This document shows, in pieces, positions 38,021 through 47,285 of a stretch of DNA of 64,000 bases (the first letter of the stretch is position 1; each line of letters begins with the position of its first letter). This stretch comes from Streptomyces sp. SolWspMP-5a-2. Its GTDB lineage: Bacteria > Actinomycetota > Actinomycetes > Streptomycetales > Streptomycetaceae. The notes under the pieces are model-generated. The model had not been told where the DNA came from, searched no databases, and worked only from the letters and a program-made list of their open reading frames with translations. The stretch is from assembly GCF_900091845.1 (NCBI RefSeq), contig NZ_FMCI01000392.1, forward strand, positions 1 to 64,000, read 5' to 3'. Position numbers and translations under genes: made by a program.

Positions 38021-39232
38021 TTACGGGATGATGGTGACATAGAAGGCGTCACCGTCGAGGACGCGATTCAACGTGTATACGGCGTTCAGTCGGTTACCTC
38101 CTTTTCCGTTGTCGGTCCCGTCGATGAGTCTGGCCGAGTAGCGCAAGTTGTCCTCTCCGCGCTCCTTGGTGCTGGCGAAAGGGTACTCGTCGCATTCCAG
38201 ACCGGTTCCAGAATAGTCACCCCACACGTCCTTGCAGGCCTTGATGGCCTGTTCCCTGTTGGCATCCCTCTTCGCGGTATCGGTCAGCCGGTGGAGCGGC
38301 TCCTGCGCGCCAGGGACGGTTTTACCGGTCCATGAGGGGAATGTCCGCTCCGGGAACTGCTGGGCATCGAGAATGTGGCGAGCGCTCTGTTCGACCTCGG
38401 GATCGCTCAGGCTGAGCTGGAGTTCGACGCGTGCACCGGTGAAGACGGTGCCCTGGTACTTGCCGGCCACCGGTCCAGCGTAGTCGAAGCGGATGTCGGA
38501 GTGGGCCATGTCCGGTTCGATCCACGGTACGGCGGTCGGTGAGGTGATCGTCATGGCCAGGGTGATCCGGCCGGCGACGATCTGCGAGTTGGCCGGGTCG
38601 TAGCCGCCGGTGTCAGGTGAGGTGTAGGTGACGGTCCACTGCGGGACGGCCACCCATTCGGCGAGCAGAGCGCTGCGCAGGGTGTCTGCCGGCGGCGTGA
38701 TGACCGGGTCGGCGCCTGAGCCTCCGAGGTTGACGGCATCGGAGTACTGCTGGCTGAGGACCCAGGTGGCGGGGTCGTCGCCGCCGCTGACGGACACCGG
38801 CACTATGTTCTCGATGCTGCTCACGTAGTCCACTCGGCGGGAGCCGTCGTAGGCGAAGCCGAGGACCCACAGATCGAACGTCAGGTGACCGAGGATCTCC
38901 CCGTTGGCCCTCTTGAGGGTGAGGCTGACGGGCTGGTGCACGCAGGTCTCGAAGCGGCTCTTGACCCAGCCGGTCGTCGAGTTAGCCTCGGAATGGTCGG
39001 CGCATTCGGCGCGGAGGTCATCAGCCTCGGCAGCCAGCGCGGCGGTCGTCGGCTGCCGCAGCTGAGCGGCCGTCGCCGCTTCTGCTGTCGACGTCGGTCC
39101 CAGGATGGCCACGAGGGTGGCGAAGGCGGCCAGGACCGTGGTGATCAGTCTCGGCCCGTGGGCGAGGCCGGATGCTCGGCGCGCAGACCGGGAAGTCGCG
39201 CGACGGTTTGCGTGGAGTCGTATCAGCTGCAC
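38021..39232 (-). CDS. Secreted NucA/NucB-type deoxyribonuclease
   Basis: A 403-residue exported protein. A basic N-terminus and hydrophobic stretch (LITTVLAAFATLVAIL) end in a TAEA cleavage-like site. The middle (about 60-300) is beta-rich and of unknown type. The C-terminal about 100 residues carry the NucA/NucB DNase hallmark CDEYPFAST, followed by NRLNAVYTLNRVLDGDAFYV. The start GTG 39232 overlaps the stop of the upstream secreted-protein gene and has GGGGA before it; longer upstream starts would overlap that gene and lack coding bias. Probable role: an extracellular DNase or an antibacterial toxin with the following gene as immunity. Confidence 0.85.
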   Translation of the reverse strand: MQLIRLHANRRATSRSARRASGLAHGPRLITTVLAAFATLVAILGPTSTAEAATAAQLRQPTTAALAAEADDLRAECADHSEANSTTGWVKSRFETCVHQPVSLTLKRANGEILGHLTFDLWVLGFAYDGSRRVDYVSSIENIVPVSVSGGDDPATWVLSQQYSDAVNLGGSGADPVITPPADTLRSALLAEWVAVPQWTVTYTSPDTGGYDPANSQIVAGRITLAMTITSPTAVPWIEPDMAHSDIRFDYAGPVAGKYQGTVFTGARVELQLSLSDPEVEQSARHILDAQQFPERTFPSWTGKTVPGAQEPLHRLTDTAKRDANREQAIKACKDVWGDYSGTGLECDEYPFASTKERGEDNLRYSARLIDGTDNGKGGNRLNAVYTLNRVLDGDAFYVTIIP

Positions 39233-40560
39233 ATCGTCCCCCAGCAGGCGTCGAGGAGTCGGCCGGTCACTGCCGAGTAGGTGGCCCGGAAGCCGTGGAA
39301 CATGCGACCGCGCTGCTCCAGGCCGTGCGTCGAGGATGGGGAATCCACGGTCCAGGCAGCGTCCGTGGCGCCGGAACCGGCAGCCGGAGACGCTGTTGCG
39401 GTGTTCTCCGCGGCAGTGATGTCCAGTTCCTGGGCCGGGACGTCGAAGGACGCGGCTGCCCGTGCCAGGATCTGCTCGCGGCTGGCGCCGGAGGCGCTGG
39501 AAGCAGACGTCCGGGCTGCGTCCGTGTCCTCGGCGGCCAGCGCGGCTTCGTTGCACCGCTGCATGGTCCGGACGCACTGCGCCAGTCCCGGAACGGTGGT
39601 CAGGCAGTTGTCCGGATCCTCCGCGATGCATGCGGCGAGTGCCGTCTGGTCGACCCCGTTATAGGTCCCGTGCGTCGCCAACGGCGAGGTATCCGCTGAG
39701 GACGACTGTCGGCTGGACAGACCCTGTTCGAGACCGGCAGAGCCGTCGACTGATTGCAGCGTCGTGGGTCCCGGCTTGGCCACGGCGAGTTGTGTGAAGG
39801 TGGTGTTGTCGGTCAGTTTCATGTCGAAGCAGTAGGGCGCGGTGCTGCCCTGACCGCAGAGGCCCAGGGAGGCGACCTGCGCGGTGTCGGTGGTCGCGGC
39901 GCGGTACCAGGTCTTGTTCTCGGCCATGTACTGCACGCGGTTGGCGATCTGCGGAACCGTGAGGTACTGAGGGCCCATCACTTCCAGGCCGATGTCGATC
40001 CGGTTCGCGTTGCCCCGTGGCACGGCCAGTTGTCCGGTGGTGCTGCCGACCCAGTTGAAGTCATAGAGCACGTCCCACTGGTCGGTGTTGTCCTGGCGCA
40101 GCACGATGTATGTGTGGTTCGTTCCGTCCGGCGTCGAGGGATTCGTGCCGGCTGTGATGGCTTCCGTGTGACCACCGCTGTCGCTCAGCTCAGTCCAGCG
40201 CGGACCGTAGGCGGACGTCGACGTACCCGTCTTCTCGGCGTAGAGACCGACCTGGATGTTGTCGGCGAACAGGCCGCCCTCGGTATTGGGCGTCATCGTG
40301 AGGTAGTTGCCCGCGGACACGGTCGTGCCGCCGGTCGAGCCACTGGTGAACGTGACGGGCACGTTTCGCCAGGTGGCGAAGGCACCGATCACCGGTTCGC
40401 CCGGCTGTGTGCAAGCGACGCCCCAGAAGATAATCGAGGCTTCGTGCTCGATCTGACAGCTTGTCGTCGGCGGGCTCGCTGACGCCGGAGACGCGGTGGT
40501 CAGTGGTAGGACAACGGCGGCTATGGCTGCGGACAAGGCGGGAAGAAGTCTTCTTCGCAC
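39223..40560 (-). CDS. Large secreted protein of unknown function, upstream partner of the DNase
   Basis: About 445 residues with a signal peptide (RRRLLPALSAAIAAVVLPL, then an ASPASASP cleavage region). The mature part has an N-terminal beta-sandwich-like domain (residues about 30-250, with GLYAEKTGTS, WTELSDSGGHTEAI and VLRQDNTDQWDVLYDFNW) and a helical C-terminal part ending CWGTMCS. No named family is recognised. GTG 40560 is preceded by GGAAGG; an ATG at 40617 is an alternative. It overlaps the DNase start by 10 bases, so the two are coupled. An IS3 remnant begins within 75 bases of its 5' end and may have separated it from its original promoter. Confidence 0.8.
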   Translation of the reverse strand: MRRRLLPALSAAIAAVVLPLTTASPASASPPTTSCQIEHEASIIFWGVACTQPGEPVIGAFATWRNVPVTFTSGSTGGTTVSAGNYLTMTPNTEGGLFADNIQVGLYAEKTGTSTSAYGPRWTELSDSGGHTEAITAGTNPSTPDGTNHTYIVLRQDNTDQWDVLYDFNWVGSTTGQLAVPRGNANRIDIGLEVMGPQYLTVPQIANRVQYMAENKTWYRAATTDTAQVASLGLCGQGSTAPYCFDMKLTDNTTFTQLAVAKPGPTTLQSVDGSAGLEQGLSSRQSSSADTSPLATHGTYNGVDQTALAACIAEDPDNCLTTVPGLAQCVRTMQRCNEAALAAEDTDAARTSASSASGASREQILARAAASFDVPAQELDITAAENTATASPAAGSGATDAAWTVDSPSSTHGLEQRGRMFHGFRATYSAVTGRLLDACWGTMCS

Positions 40561-40634
40561 GCGCAACGGCCTTCCATTCGGTGATCGAATAAGCGATCGA
40601 GATACTGTCCGATGCATGCAGAGGCCACACACAT

Positions 40635-40952
40635 GTGTCGGAACATGGCTGGAACCGCCGGGTCGTGTACCTCGGCGATCAGGGGAAGGCCGTGCTCGGG
40701 TCTCCGTTCACGGACGGCACAGTGGCTCGAGCTTCACCGCACGGTGACCGCTCGGTCGGTCAGATCGCCAAGGACTTCGATCTGACCGAGACCGCGGTGC
40801 GGCTGTGGGTCAGCGCTGCGGGCGAGCGGGACGGCCTGACCAGCAGCGAACGCGAGGAGTTGGCCGCGCTGCGGCGGGAGAGGCGCCGTCTGCATGAGGA
40901 CGTCGAGGTCCTCACGCGTGCGACGGCTTTCTTCGTGAAGGAGACCCGGTGA
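40635..40952 (+). pseudogene. IS3 OrfA-like fragment
   Basis: The second half reads SVGQIAKDFDLTETAVRLWV, then a leucine-zipper-like coiled coil (EREELAALRRERRRLHEDVEVL) and ATAFFVKETR. These are standard for IS3 OrfA. The first 30 codons do not look like an IS3 N-terminus and may be flanking DNA. Confidence 0.7.
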
Positions 40953-41546
40953 CGGTGGACCCGTTCATCGAGGCGGAGAAGCGTGCAGGTCACAGCGTGA
41001 AGCGAGCGTGTGAGCTGCTGAAGGTCTCCCGGACCGCCTTCTGTGCCCGGCGCGCTGCAAAGCCTGGTCCCCGCGTGGTCCGTGACGCCGAACTGGCGGG
41101 ACAGATCACCGATGTCCACGCACGATCGCGGGGAACCTACGGTGCCCCGCGCGTCCATGCCGCGCTCAGACGGGCGGGTGCCGGGTGCGGGCGGCGCCGG
41201 GTCACGCGGCTGATGCGGGCAGTCGGCCTGCAAGGCAGGCATCGCAGACGGCGGCACTTGACGACGGTCCCTGATCCGAAACCTGTTCTGCGGCCCGATC
41301 TCATCACCCGCGACTTCCAGCCCGACCCCGACGGGCTGAATACCCGCTGGTGCGGCGACATCACCTACATCGCCACGGAAGAAGGCTGGCTCTACCAGTC
41401 CACCGTCATCGACATCGCCTCCCGCCGCGTGGTCGGCTGGACAACAGCTGATCACCTGCGGACCGATCCGATCGCCGATGCCCTCACGGCCGCCCGCCGA
41501 CAACGTCGCCCCACCTGTCTGGTGATCTTCCACTCGGACCGCGGAT
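40635..41546 (+). mobile_element. IS3-family remnant
   Basis: Adjacent orfA/orfB-type frames with a 4-bp overlap (ATGA-type, 40949-40952), the usual IS3 layout. The right part of orfB is missing and the orfA N-terminus is unusual, so the element is truncated at least on the right. Its inverted repeats could not be placed. Confidence 0.75.
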
Positions 41547-41584
41547 GCCAAAAACGGATGCAACTAATCGTCGCAACACCTTGA
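40949..41584 (+). pseudogene. IS3 OrfB integrase, 3'-truncated
   Basis: Normal start (HSVKRACELLKVSRTAFCARR), the YGAPRVHAALR block, TRWCGDITYIATEEGWLYQSTVIDIASRRVVGW with the first Asp, and the second Asp in VIFHSDRG. After this (about 41546) homology stops and the catalytic Glu region is absent, so it cannot be active. Confidence 0.85.
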
Positions 41585-41591
41585 TCGGGAG

Positions 41592-41813
41592 GTGGAACGA
41601 TGGGTGCTGTGGAGCGGCACAAGCAGGTACGTGCGTATCGGGGGGTCGGTGCCGTCGCTGGGCAGACCGTCGGTGGCCTGGCGCGAGGGCAGGGTCAGGC
41701 TCTGGACGGCGATCGCTCGGGGTGCCAAGACCGAGGATGCGTGCAGTACTGCGGGGGTGTCCGGGCCGGTGGGGTTCCGCTGGTTCTGGCACGCTGGCGG
41801 CGTGAATCCATGA
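41592..41813 (+). pseudogene. Possible N-terminal fragment of an IS30-type transposase
   Basis: A 73-codon frame ends with AIARGAKTEDACSTAGVSGPVGFRWFWHAGGVNP. This resembles the helix-turn-helix start of actinobacterial IS30-like transposases (the ...RWFxxAGGV pattern). It is short, stops at the left end of the next element, and could be chance. Assignment is tentative. Confidence 0.3.
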
Positions 41814-42409
41814 GCTGATTCCAACCTGTCGGCGATGTAGACCAGTTGGGCGGCTCTGCAACCCGATGAAGCTCCTGGTAGGAGGTGTCACAGCCAAGAT
41901 CCACTGCCCCACCAGGAGCTTCGCGTGCTTGTCCACCCGTCGTCTATGGATCTGTCCAGACGCACCTCGCGGTACCTGAGTGCTCGGCTGCATGCCCGGA
42001 GCGGGGAGATCGAGGCGCGCTGGCGACGTCTGCCCGCAGGACGACAGGCCCTGCTCGCTCTGGCTCACCTGCGGTGCGGTGCCGGGTCCGTCCACGACCT
42101 GATCGCCGCACGGACCCATGGGATCGTCGACGCGCTCGCCACGGGCGAGCTGAAGTGCTGGGCGGACAAGGCGTACCAGGGAGCCGACCACCCCATCCGC
42201 GTCCCGTTCCGAGGTCGTCGCCTCAAGCGATGGCAGCGTCGGCACAACAGCACACACGCCAAGATCCGCTGCCTCGGCGAGCAGGCCATGGCAACTCTGA
42301 AGGGCTGGCGCCTTCTGCGAAGACTCCGCTGCAGCATCACCCGCATCACCGCGATCGTCCAGGCCGTTCTTGTCCTTCACCACGCTTCGACGTGAAGTTG
42401 GAAAGGCTC
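41812..42409 (+). mobile_element. IS5-like insertion sequence, copy 2 (internal deletion)
   Basis: The same family as the 36469-37353 element: matching right end (GTTGGAAAGGCTC) and a diverged left end (GAGCTGATTCCAACCT). An internal deletion shortens it to about 598 bases. Confidence 0.75.
41925..42395 (+). pseudogene. IS5-family transposase with in-frame internal deletion
   Basis: 156 codons begin MLVHPSSMDLSRR and end VLVLHHAST as in copy 1. After LAHLRCG the frame jumps straight to SVHDLIAARTHGIVDAL, so the DNA-binding domain and the first catalytic part are deleted. The rest (CWADKAYQGA, RRLKRWQRRHNSTHAK) is in one frame. It is inactive, but it could still make a short protein. Confidence 0.85.
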
Positions 42410-42536
42410 CATGTATCCGACGCATCTCATGTTCTTCGCTCAGATCACTGTTGGTTCGTGAGTCGTGAGTCAGGAATAGGGCTCAGTTCAATGAGGGCGA
42501 TCGTGGTGTCGATGACGCACCGGAGACACAAGCGGC

Positions 42537-42923
42537 TCACACCACATCCGAGCCGGGGGCGGAGACGGCTCCGATGTCCTCCGTCCCACGGTGGAACTCC
42601 CTCTTGCTCTGTGGGTAGGCGTGGCCGGAGTCAGGGAGCAGGTAACCGGAGTTCGTGCCGTCGGCGTGGCCTAGTGCCTCCAGGCGGGGCCCGAGGTGGA
42701 CGACCTCGTCGGGGTGGCGGGCGAGGCGCGCGAGCATCCAGGCGACCTCGGCATCCGTACCTGGCCCGAGCGAGGCGGCCAGACGGCGGGACTCCCACGT
42801 CGTCCGCGGAGCCAGAACCCATCGCCACATCCATACCCGCGCCCCGCCCTTCCGGAGCGCGGGCGGCGTGCTGTCCTGCGGGGCGGGCTGGTCGCCGCGC
42901 GCATGCTGTCCGAGGTCGGCCAC
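42537..42923 (-). CDS. Hypothetical protein, possibly a truncated remnant
   Basis: A 128-codon frame whose last 90 codons have strong third-position GC bias and a sensible composition (WESRRLAASLGPGTDAEVAWMLARLARHPDEVVHLGPRLEALGHADGT). The first 30 codons look noncoding, so the true start may be later or the 5' end lost. No family recognised. It lies next to IS remnants. Confidence 0.4.
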   Translation of the reverse strand: MADLGQHARGDQPAPQDSTPPALRKGGARVWMWRWVLAPRTTWESRRLAASLGPGTDAEVAWMLARLARHPDEVVHLGPRLEALGHADGTNSGYLLPDSGHAYPQSKREFHRGTEDIGAVSAPGSDVV

Positions 42924-43135
42924 AGCGCGAGTCTCCTGGCATCACACAAACGCCCGGCGGCGACCCGGACCGCCTCCACCACAACGAGTGAGACCGACTC
43001 GCACTCGCGCGCGGTTGACGTGCGGTCGTTGCATCACCCGCAGCCTCTCGCGCTGCTGATGCCTGGTGCGGCTCTGCCCGGCGGCGGGGGTCCGTAGAGT
43101 TCGAGCCCCGTCGAGGTCGGCAGCAGGAGAATCAC

Positions 43136-43513
43136 GTGCATCCACTGGCAGTTGAGCAGCGTTTCCTCGAGAAGGCAGGAAGGATCCGCGGGTGGGGTGT
43201 CGCGCTGCTGATCCTCGCCGCACTGTGCTGGGTCTACGCCGTCTGGCAGGTCCTCGTACCGTACGGCTCCACCTATCAGGCGATCGACTGCCCCGCGCCC
43301 GTGAACGCCGAGCCCCGGGACCTCTACGTCCCCAGCACCGGAGACCGGCACAACGACGCCTTGCAGTGCGCCTCCGACCGGAACTGGCCCGGACCGCTGG
43401 CCGCCCTGGCGTTCTCCGTCCCCCTCTCCGCGACGGGCGCCGCGCTGGTGACCGCCGGAACGGCAGCCGTGTGGCTGCGCAGCCACGACCAGGCGGTACG
43501 GCAGGCGACGTGA
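43136..43513 (+). CDS. Small two-span membrane protein, hypothetical
   Basis: A 125-residue protein from GTG 43136 with AGGAGA nine bases upstream. Two hydrophobic spans, WGVALLILAALCWVYAVWQVLV (about 20-41) and LSATGAALVTAGTAAVWL (about 97-114), enclose a roughly 55-residue loop with two Cys (IDCPAP, LQCASD) that could form a disulfide outside the membrane. No family name is recognised. It marks the end of the IS-rich region. Confidence 0.75.
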   Translation: MHPLAVEQRFLEKAGRIRGWGVALLILAALCWVYAVWQVLVPYGSTYQAIDCPAPVNAEPRDLYVPSTGDRHNDALQCASDRNWPGPLAALAFSVPLSATGAALVTAGTAAVWLRSHDQAVRQAT

Positions 43514-43640
43514 GCCGCCCCGCCCTGTCCAGGAGCACACCCAGCCGCAGCCCAGGCACCGGCACCGGCACCGGCAGAACCCGCGCCGACATGTCCCCCG
43601 CCGTCCCCCGCGATCCCCACCCGGCGCCGGGCCCCCGCCC

Positions 43641-44276
43641 TCACCCGGCCCGTGTCACCGGAGCCGCCGTCGCGGCCGCCACGTCCTCCGCGGTCACCCC
43701 CGGTGCCGTCTCCACCAGGGCGAAGCCGTCGTCCGTGATGTCCAGGACGCCCAGGTCGGTGATCACCCGGTGGACGACACCGCGGCCCGTGAGGGGCAGG
43801 GCACAGGTGTCGACGAGTTTCGGGCGTCCGTCCCGGTCGCGGTGCTCCATGAGGACGATGACCCGCCGCGCCCCGTGGACCAGGTCCATCGCGCCGCCCA
43901 TGCCCTTGATCATCTTGCCGGGGACGGACCAGTTGGCGAGGTCTCCGTGGCGGGAGACCTGCATGCCGCCGAGGATCGCGACGTCCAGGTGGCGTCCGCG
44001 GATCATCCCGAAGGAGAGGGCCGACTCGAAGAGAGCGGCTCCGGGGCGGAGCGTGACGGTCTCCTTGCCCGCGTTGATCAGGTCGGGGTCGACCTGGTGC
44101 GCGGCCGGGTACGGTCCCGTCCCCAGGATGCCGTTCTCGCTGTGCAGGACGACCTCGACACCGGCGGGGACCTGTCCCGCCACCAGGGTGGGCAGGCCGA
44201 TGCCGAGGTTCACGTACTGCCCGTCGCGCAGTTCCGCCGCCGCGCGGGCCGCCATCTCGGTACGGGTCCAGCTCAT
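43641..44276 (-). CDS. 3-oxoacid CoA-transferase, subunit B
   Basis: A 211-residue beta subunit of a family I CoA-transferase (succinyl-CoA:3-oxoacid type). The catalytic Glu lies in the [10 protein letters not shown] motif (about residue 47). [14 protein letters not shown] and [10 protein letters not shown] are family signatures. ATG 44276 overlaps the end of subunit A by 4 bp (ATGA). It is the last gene of the long minus-strand operon. In a BKACE pathway this enzyme would convert acetoacetate to acetoacetyl-CoA, or activate another oxoacid. Confidence 0.93.
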   Translation of the reverse strand: MSWTRTEMAARAAAELRDGQYVNLGIGLPTLVAGQVPAGVEVVLHSENGILGTGPYPAAHQVDPDLINAGKETVTLRPGAALFESALSFGMIRGRHLDVAILGGMQVSRHGDLANWSVPGKMIKGMGGAMDLVHGARRVIVLMEHRDRDGRPKLVDTCALPLTGRGVVHRVITDLGVLDITDDGFALVETAPGVTAEDVAAATAAPVTRAG

Positions 44277-45031
44277 GACGGGGCCTCCGCGGTGACGGTC
44301 CGCTTCTCGACGCGCTTGTCGGGGCGGGGCGCGTGGACGACGTGCTGGACGAAGACACCCGGCAGGTGCACGTCCTCGGGACGGAGCCGGCCAGGTTCGA
44401 CCAGTTCCGCGACCTCGGCGACCGTGACGCGCCCCGCCATCGCCGCCGCCGGGTTGAAGTTGGCCGCCGTGCCCTCGAAGACGAGGTTGCCGTGCCGGTC
44501 GCCTCGGGCGGCGGCGACGAGCGCGAAGTCCGTGGTGATGGACTCCTCCAGCACGTACTCGCGGCCCTGGAAGACGCGCGTCTCGCGGGCGGGCGAGGCC
44601 ACGGCGACGGAGCCGTCCCGGCCGTAGCGCCAGGGAATGCCGCCCTCGGCGATCTGGGTGCCCACGCCGGTGGGGGTGTAGAAGGCGGGGATGCCGCACC
44701 CGCCCGCCCGGAGGCGTTCGGCGAGGGTGCCCTGGGGGCACAGCTCGACCTCCAGTTCACCGGCGAGGTACTGCCGCGCGAACTCCTTGTTCTCGCCGAC
44801 GTAGGAGCCGGTGACGCGGGCGATCCGGTGCCGGGCCAGGAGGACGCCCAGCCCCCAGTCGTCGACGCCGCAGTTGTTGGAGACCACTTCGAGGCCCTGG
44901 ACGCCGCTGCGCTCGACGGCCCGGATGAGGGTCATGGGGATCCCGCACAGGCCGAACCCGCCCACGGCGAGGCTCGCGCCGTCGGCCAGTGCGGACAGGG
45001 CCCCTTCCGCGGTGGTGCGCTTGTCGATCAC
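44273..45031 (-). CDS. 3-oxoacid CoA-transferase, subunit A
   Basis: A 252-residue alpha subunit. It shows [25 protein letters not shown], the [20 protein letters not shown] block and [19 protein letters not shown], all typical. GTG 45031 has AGGAGCG upstream and overlaps the preceding hydrolase gene by GTGA. It forms a complex with subunit B. Confidence 0.93.
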   Translation of the reverse strand: MIDKRTTAEGALSALADGASLAVGGFGLCGIPMTLIRAVERSGVQGLEVVSNNCGVDDWGLGVLLARHRIARVTGSYVGENKEFARQYLAGELEVELCPQGTLAERLRAGGCGIPAFYTPTGVGTQIAEGGIPWRYGRDGSVAVASPARETRVFQGREYVLEESITTDFALVAAARGDRHGNLVFEGTAANFNPAAAMAGRVTVAEVAELVEPGRLRPEDVHLPGVFVQHVVHAPRPDKRVEKRTVTAEAPS

Positions 45032-46086
45032 GACCCGCTCCTGCCCGCCGCCTGGTGGACGTCGTCGTCGGTCCACCGGGGTCGGGTACCGCGTTCGACC
45101 AGCGCGCAGCGGACGCCTTCGTCGAAGTCGTGGCCCGCGACGACCGTGCGCGCGGTGGCCAGTTCCCGGTCGAGGCAGGCGCGGAGCGGGTCGGTGGAGC
45201 CCAGGCGCAGCAGTTCGTCGGTGATGACCAGACTCGCGGGGCAGGCGGCGCGCAGGGCGGCGAGCGCGTCGTCCGCCTCTGGCAGGGCGGCCAGCGCCGT
45301 CGGCAGGTCGGCCAGCTCGGTGGTGACGAACGTCCGCAGGACCGTCTCCAGCGCGGCGGACCGGGCGGGGTCGGGGTCGGACGGCGGCGTGTGGGCGGCG
45401 TCGAGGGCGGCGACGCCGTCGCGGGCGAGTCGCGGTATCAGGTCGTCGAGCCGTTCCCGGGGTACGTGGTGGGTGGCCAGGCCGCTGCGGAGGGCGCCGA
45501 CCGCGTCGGTGCGCGCTCCGGTCAGGCCGAGGTAGCGCCCCCAGCCGGGGGCCAGTCGGGGCAGGAAGTGGCTGGCGCCGACGTCGGGGAAGAACCCGAT
45601 CGCGGTCTCGGGCATCGCCAGCACGCTGTGCTCGGTGACGACGCGGTGGCTGCCGTGGACGGAGAGTCCGAGTCCGCCGCCCATCGCCACGCCGTCCAGG
45701 ACGGCCACGTACGGCTTGGGGTAGGTGGCGATCAGCTCGTCGAGCGCGTACTCGGCGGCGAAGAAGGCCATGGTGGTCTCCAGCCGTCCCGCGCGGATCT
45801 CCTCCCGCATCAGGCGGACGTCGCCGCCCGCGCAGAAGGCGCGGGGCGTGGTGCCGCGGACGACGACGGTGTGCACGGAGTCGTCGTCCGCCCACTGTTC
45901 GAGGTGGCGGGTGAGGTCGGCGACCATGGCCGGGGTGAGCGCGTTGAGCGCCTGCGGCCGGTCGAGCCAGAGCTGTCCGAGTCCGTTCTCGGCGCGCGCC
46001 TTCACCGGTCCGCCGGAGGCCGGTGGCCGGTGGGCGCGCTCGCCGGGCGGGCTCCCGGCGGGGGCGGGGGTGTCGATTCCTGGCAC
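45028..46086 (-). CDS. Enoyl-CoA hydratase/isomerase family protein, 3-hydroxyisobutyryl-CoA hydrolase-like
   Basis: About 352 residues of the crotonase fold. The oxyanion motif AFCAGGDVR, GVAMGGGLGLS and AMPETAIGFFPDVGASHFLPRL are the pattern of 3-hydroxyisobutyryl-CoA hydrolases rather than plain hydratases. GTG 46086 has GAAAGAGA upstream. GTG 46113, overlapping the previous stop as GTGA, is an alternative that would add nine residues. The likely reaction is hydrolysis (or hydration) of a short-chain acyl-CoA in this catabolic operon; the true substrate is unknown. Confidence 0.88.
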   Translation of the reverse strand: MPGIDTPAPAGSPPGERAHRPPASGGPVKARAENGLGQLWLDRPQALNALTPAMVADLTRHLEQWADDDSVHTVVVRGTTPRAFCAGGDVRLMREEIRAGRLETTMAFFAAEYALDELIATYPKPYVAVLDGVAMGGGLGLSVHGSHRVVTEHSVLAMPETAIGFFPDVGASHFLPRLAPGWGRYLGLTGARTDAVGALRSGLATHHVPRERLDDLIPRLARDGVAALDAAHTPPSDPDPARSAALETVLRTFVTTELADLPTALAALPEADDALAALRAACPASLVITDELLRLGSTDPLRACLDRELATARTVVAGHDFDEGVRCALVERGTRPRWTDDDVHQAAGRSGS

Positions 46087-46109
46087 GGCGGTCTCTTTCG
46101 ACGGGGCCG

Positions 46110-47285
46110 TCACGCGACGAGGGAGCGGTAGAGCCGCTCGATGTCGGCGCGGTCGGGCACGCGGGGGTTGTGGGCGGGCGAGCCGGAGGCGAGGGCCTGT
46201 TCGGCCATCGTGGGGGTCAGACGCAGCCAGCGGTCCCGGTCGATCCCGTACCGCTCGGGGCTGGGGACCGCGAGATCGGCGTTGAGGGCGCGGAGTTCGG
46301 CGAGGAGCGCGTGGGCGGCGCCCTCGTCGGACTCGCCCGGGGCGCTGAGCGCCATCGCGCGGGCGCAGTCGGCGTACCGGGTGACGGCGGCCGGCAGGGA
46401 GTAGGCGGTGACGGCGGGCAGCAGCATGGCGTTGGAGAGGCCGTGGGCGACGTGGAAGTGGGCGCCGACGGGACGGCTCATGCCGTGCACCAGGGCGACG
46501 GAGGCGTTGGAGAACGCCATGCCCGCCTGGGTGGAGGCCAGCATCATCGCCGCGCGCGCCGGGAGGTCGTCCGGGCGGGCGTGGGCGGTGCGCAGGTTTC
46601 GGCCGATGGCGGCCATGGCGGTGAGCGCGAGTCCGTCGGTGAACGGGGTGGCGCGGCGGCCGACATAGGACTCGATGGCGTGGGTGAGCGCGTCGATGCC
46701 GGTGTCGGCCGTGAGCCGGGGCGGCATCGCGACGGTCAGCAGCGGGTCCACGAACGCGGCCGTCGGCAGGAACGCCAGGCCGGAGCAGAGCATCTTCTCG
46801 TCGGTGGTGCCGGTGTCGTCGGTGATGATGGTGTAGCGGGTGCACTCCGAGCCGCTGCCCGCGGTGGTGGGGACCGCGACCAGGGGAAGCGCCGGGGTGT
46901 CGGTGACGGCGGGCGCCGCGTACTCCCGCATGGGGCGTCCGGTGGTCCCGAGCAGGGCGACCGCCTTCGCGGTGTCCATGGGGCTGCCGCCGCCGAGCCC
47001 GACGACGCAGTCGAAGTCGCCCCGGGTGAGGACGGCGACCGCGTCGAGGACGGAGGACACCGTGGGATCGGGACGGGTGCCGTCGTACACCTGGGCGTGG
47101 ATGCCGTGCGCGGTCAGGCCGTCGGTGATCCGGCGGGCCGTTCCGTTGCCGGTGAGGAAGGCGTCCGTGACGATCAGCGGCCGGGACAGTCCCAGGGAGT
47201 CCAGGACCTCTCCGAGCTGGTCGGCGGCGCCGGGCCCGATCCGCAGCAGCCGGGGCAGGGCGACGGAGGCGACGGTGGTCGTCAT
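46110..47285 (-). CDS. Iron-containing (group III) alcohol dehydrogenase
   Basis: A 391-residue enzyme with cofactor motif GLGGGSPMDTAKA, TTAGSGSE, and metal ligands in TGIDALTHAIESY, ALVHGMSRPVGAHFHVAHGLSNA (Asp and His positions intact). Family members interconvert alcohols and aldehydes or reduce maleylacetate-type compounds. It overlaps the BKACE gene stop by 4 bp (ATGA). In the operon it could handle the aldehyde released by the HpcH/HpaI-type aldolase. Confidence 0.92.
   Translation of the reverse strand: MTTTVASVALPRLLRIGPGAADQLGEVLDSLGLSRPLIVTDAFLTGNGTARRITDGLTAHGIHAQVYDGTRPDPTVSSVLDAVAVLTRGDFDCVVGLGGGSPMDTAKAVALLGTTGRPMREYAAPAVTDTPALPLVAVPTTAGSGSECTRYTIITDDTGTTDEKMLCSGLAFLPTAAFVDPLLTVAMPPRLTADTGIDALTHAIESYVGRRATPFTDGLALTAMAAIGRNLRTAHARPDDLPARAAMMLASTQAGMAFSNASVALVHGMSRPVGAHFHVAHGLSNAMLLPAVTAYSLPAAVTRYADCARAMALSAPGESDEGAAHALLAELRALNADLAVPSPERYGIDRDRWLRLTPTMAEQALASGSPAHNPRVPDRADIERLYRSLVA

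Noticed and set aside
38021-39631. DNase gene starting at 39631
   Set aside because: It would overlap 400 bases of the upstream secreted-protein gene in a noncoding-looking frame; GTG 39232 places a signal peptide at the N-terminus.
45028-46845. Longer version of the 3-hydroxyisobutyryl-CoA hydrolase-like gene extending to 46845
   Set aside because: The extra N-terminal part is low-complexity and overlaps the dehydrogenase gene, which has clear motifs on the same strand.
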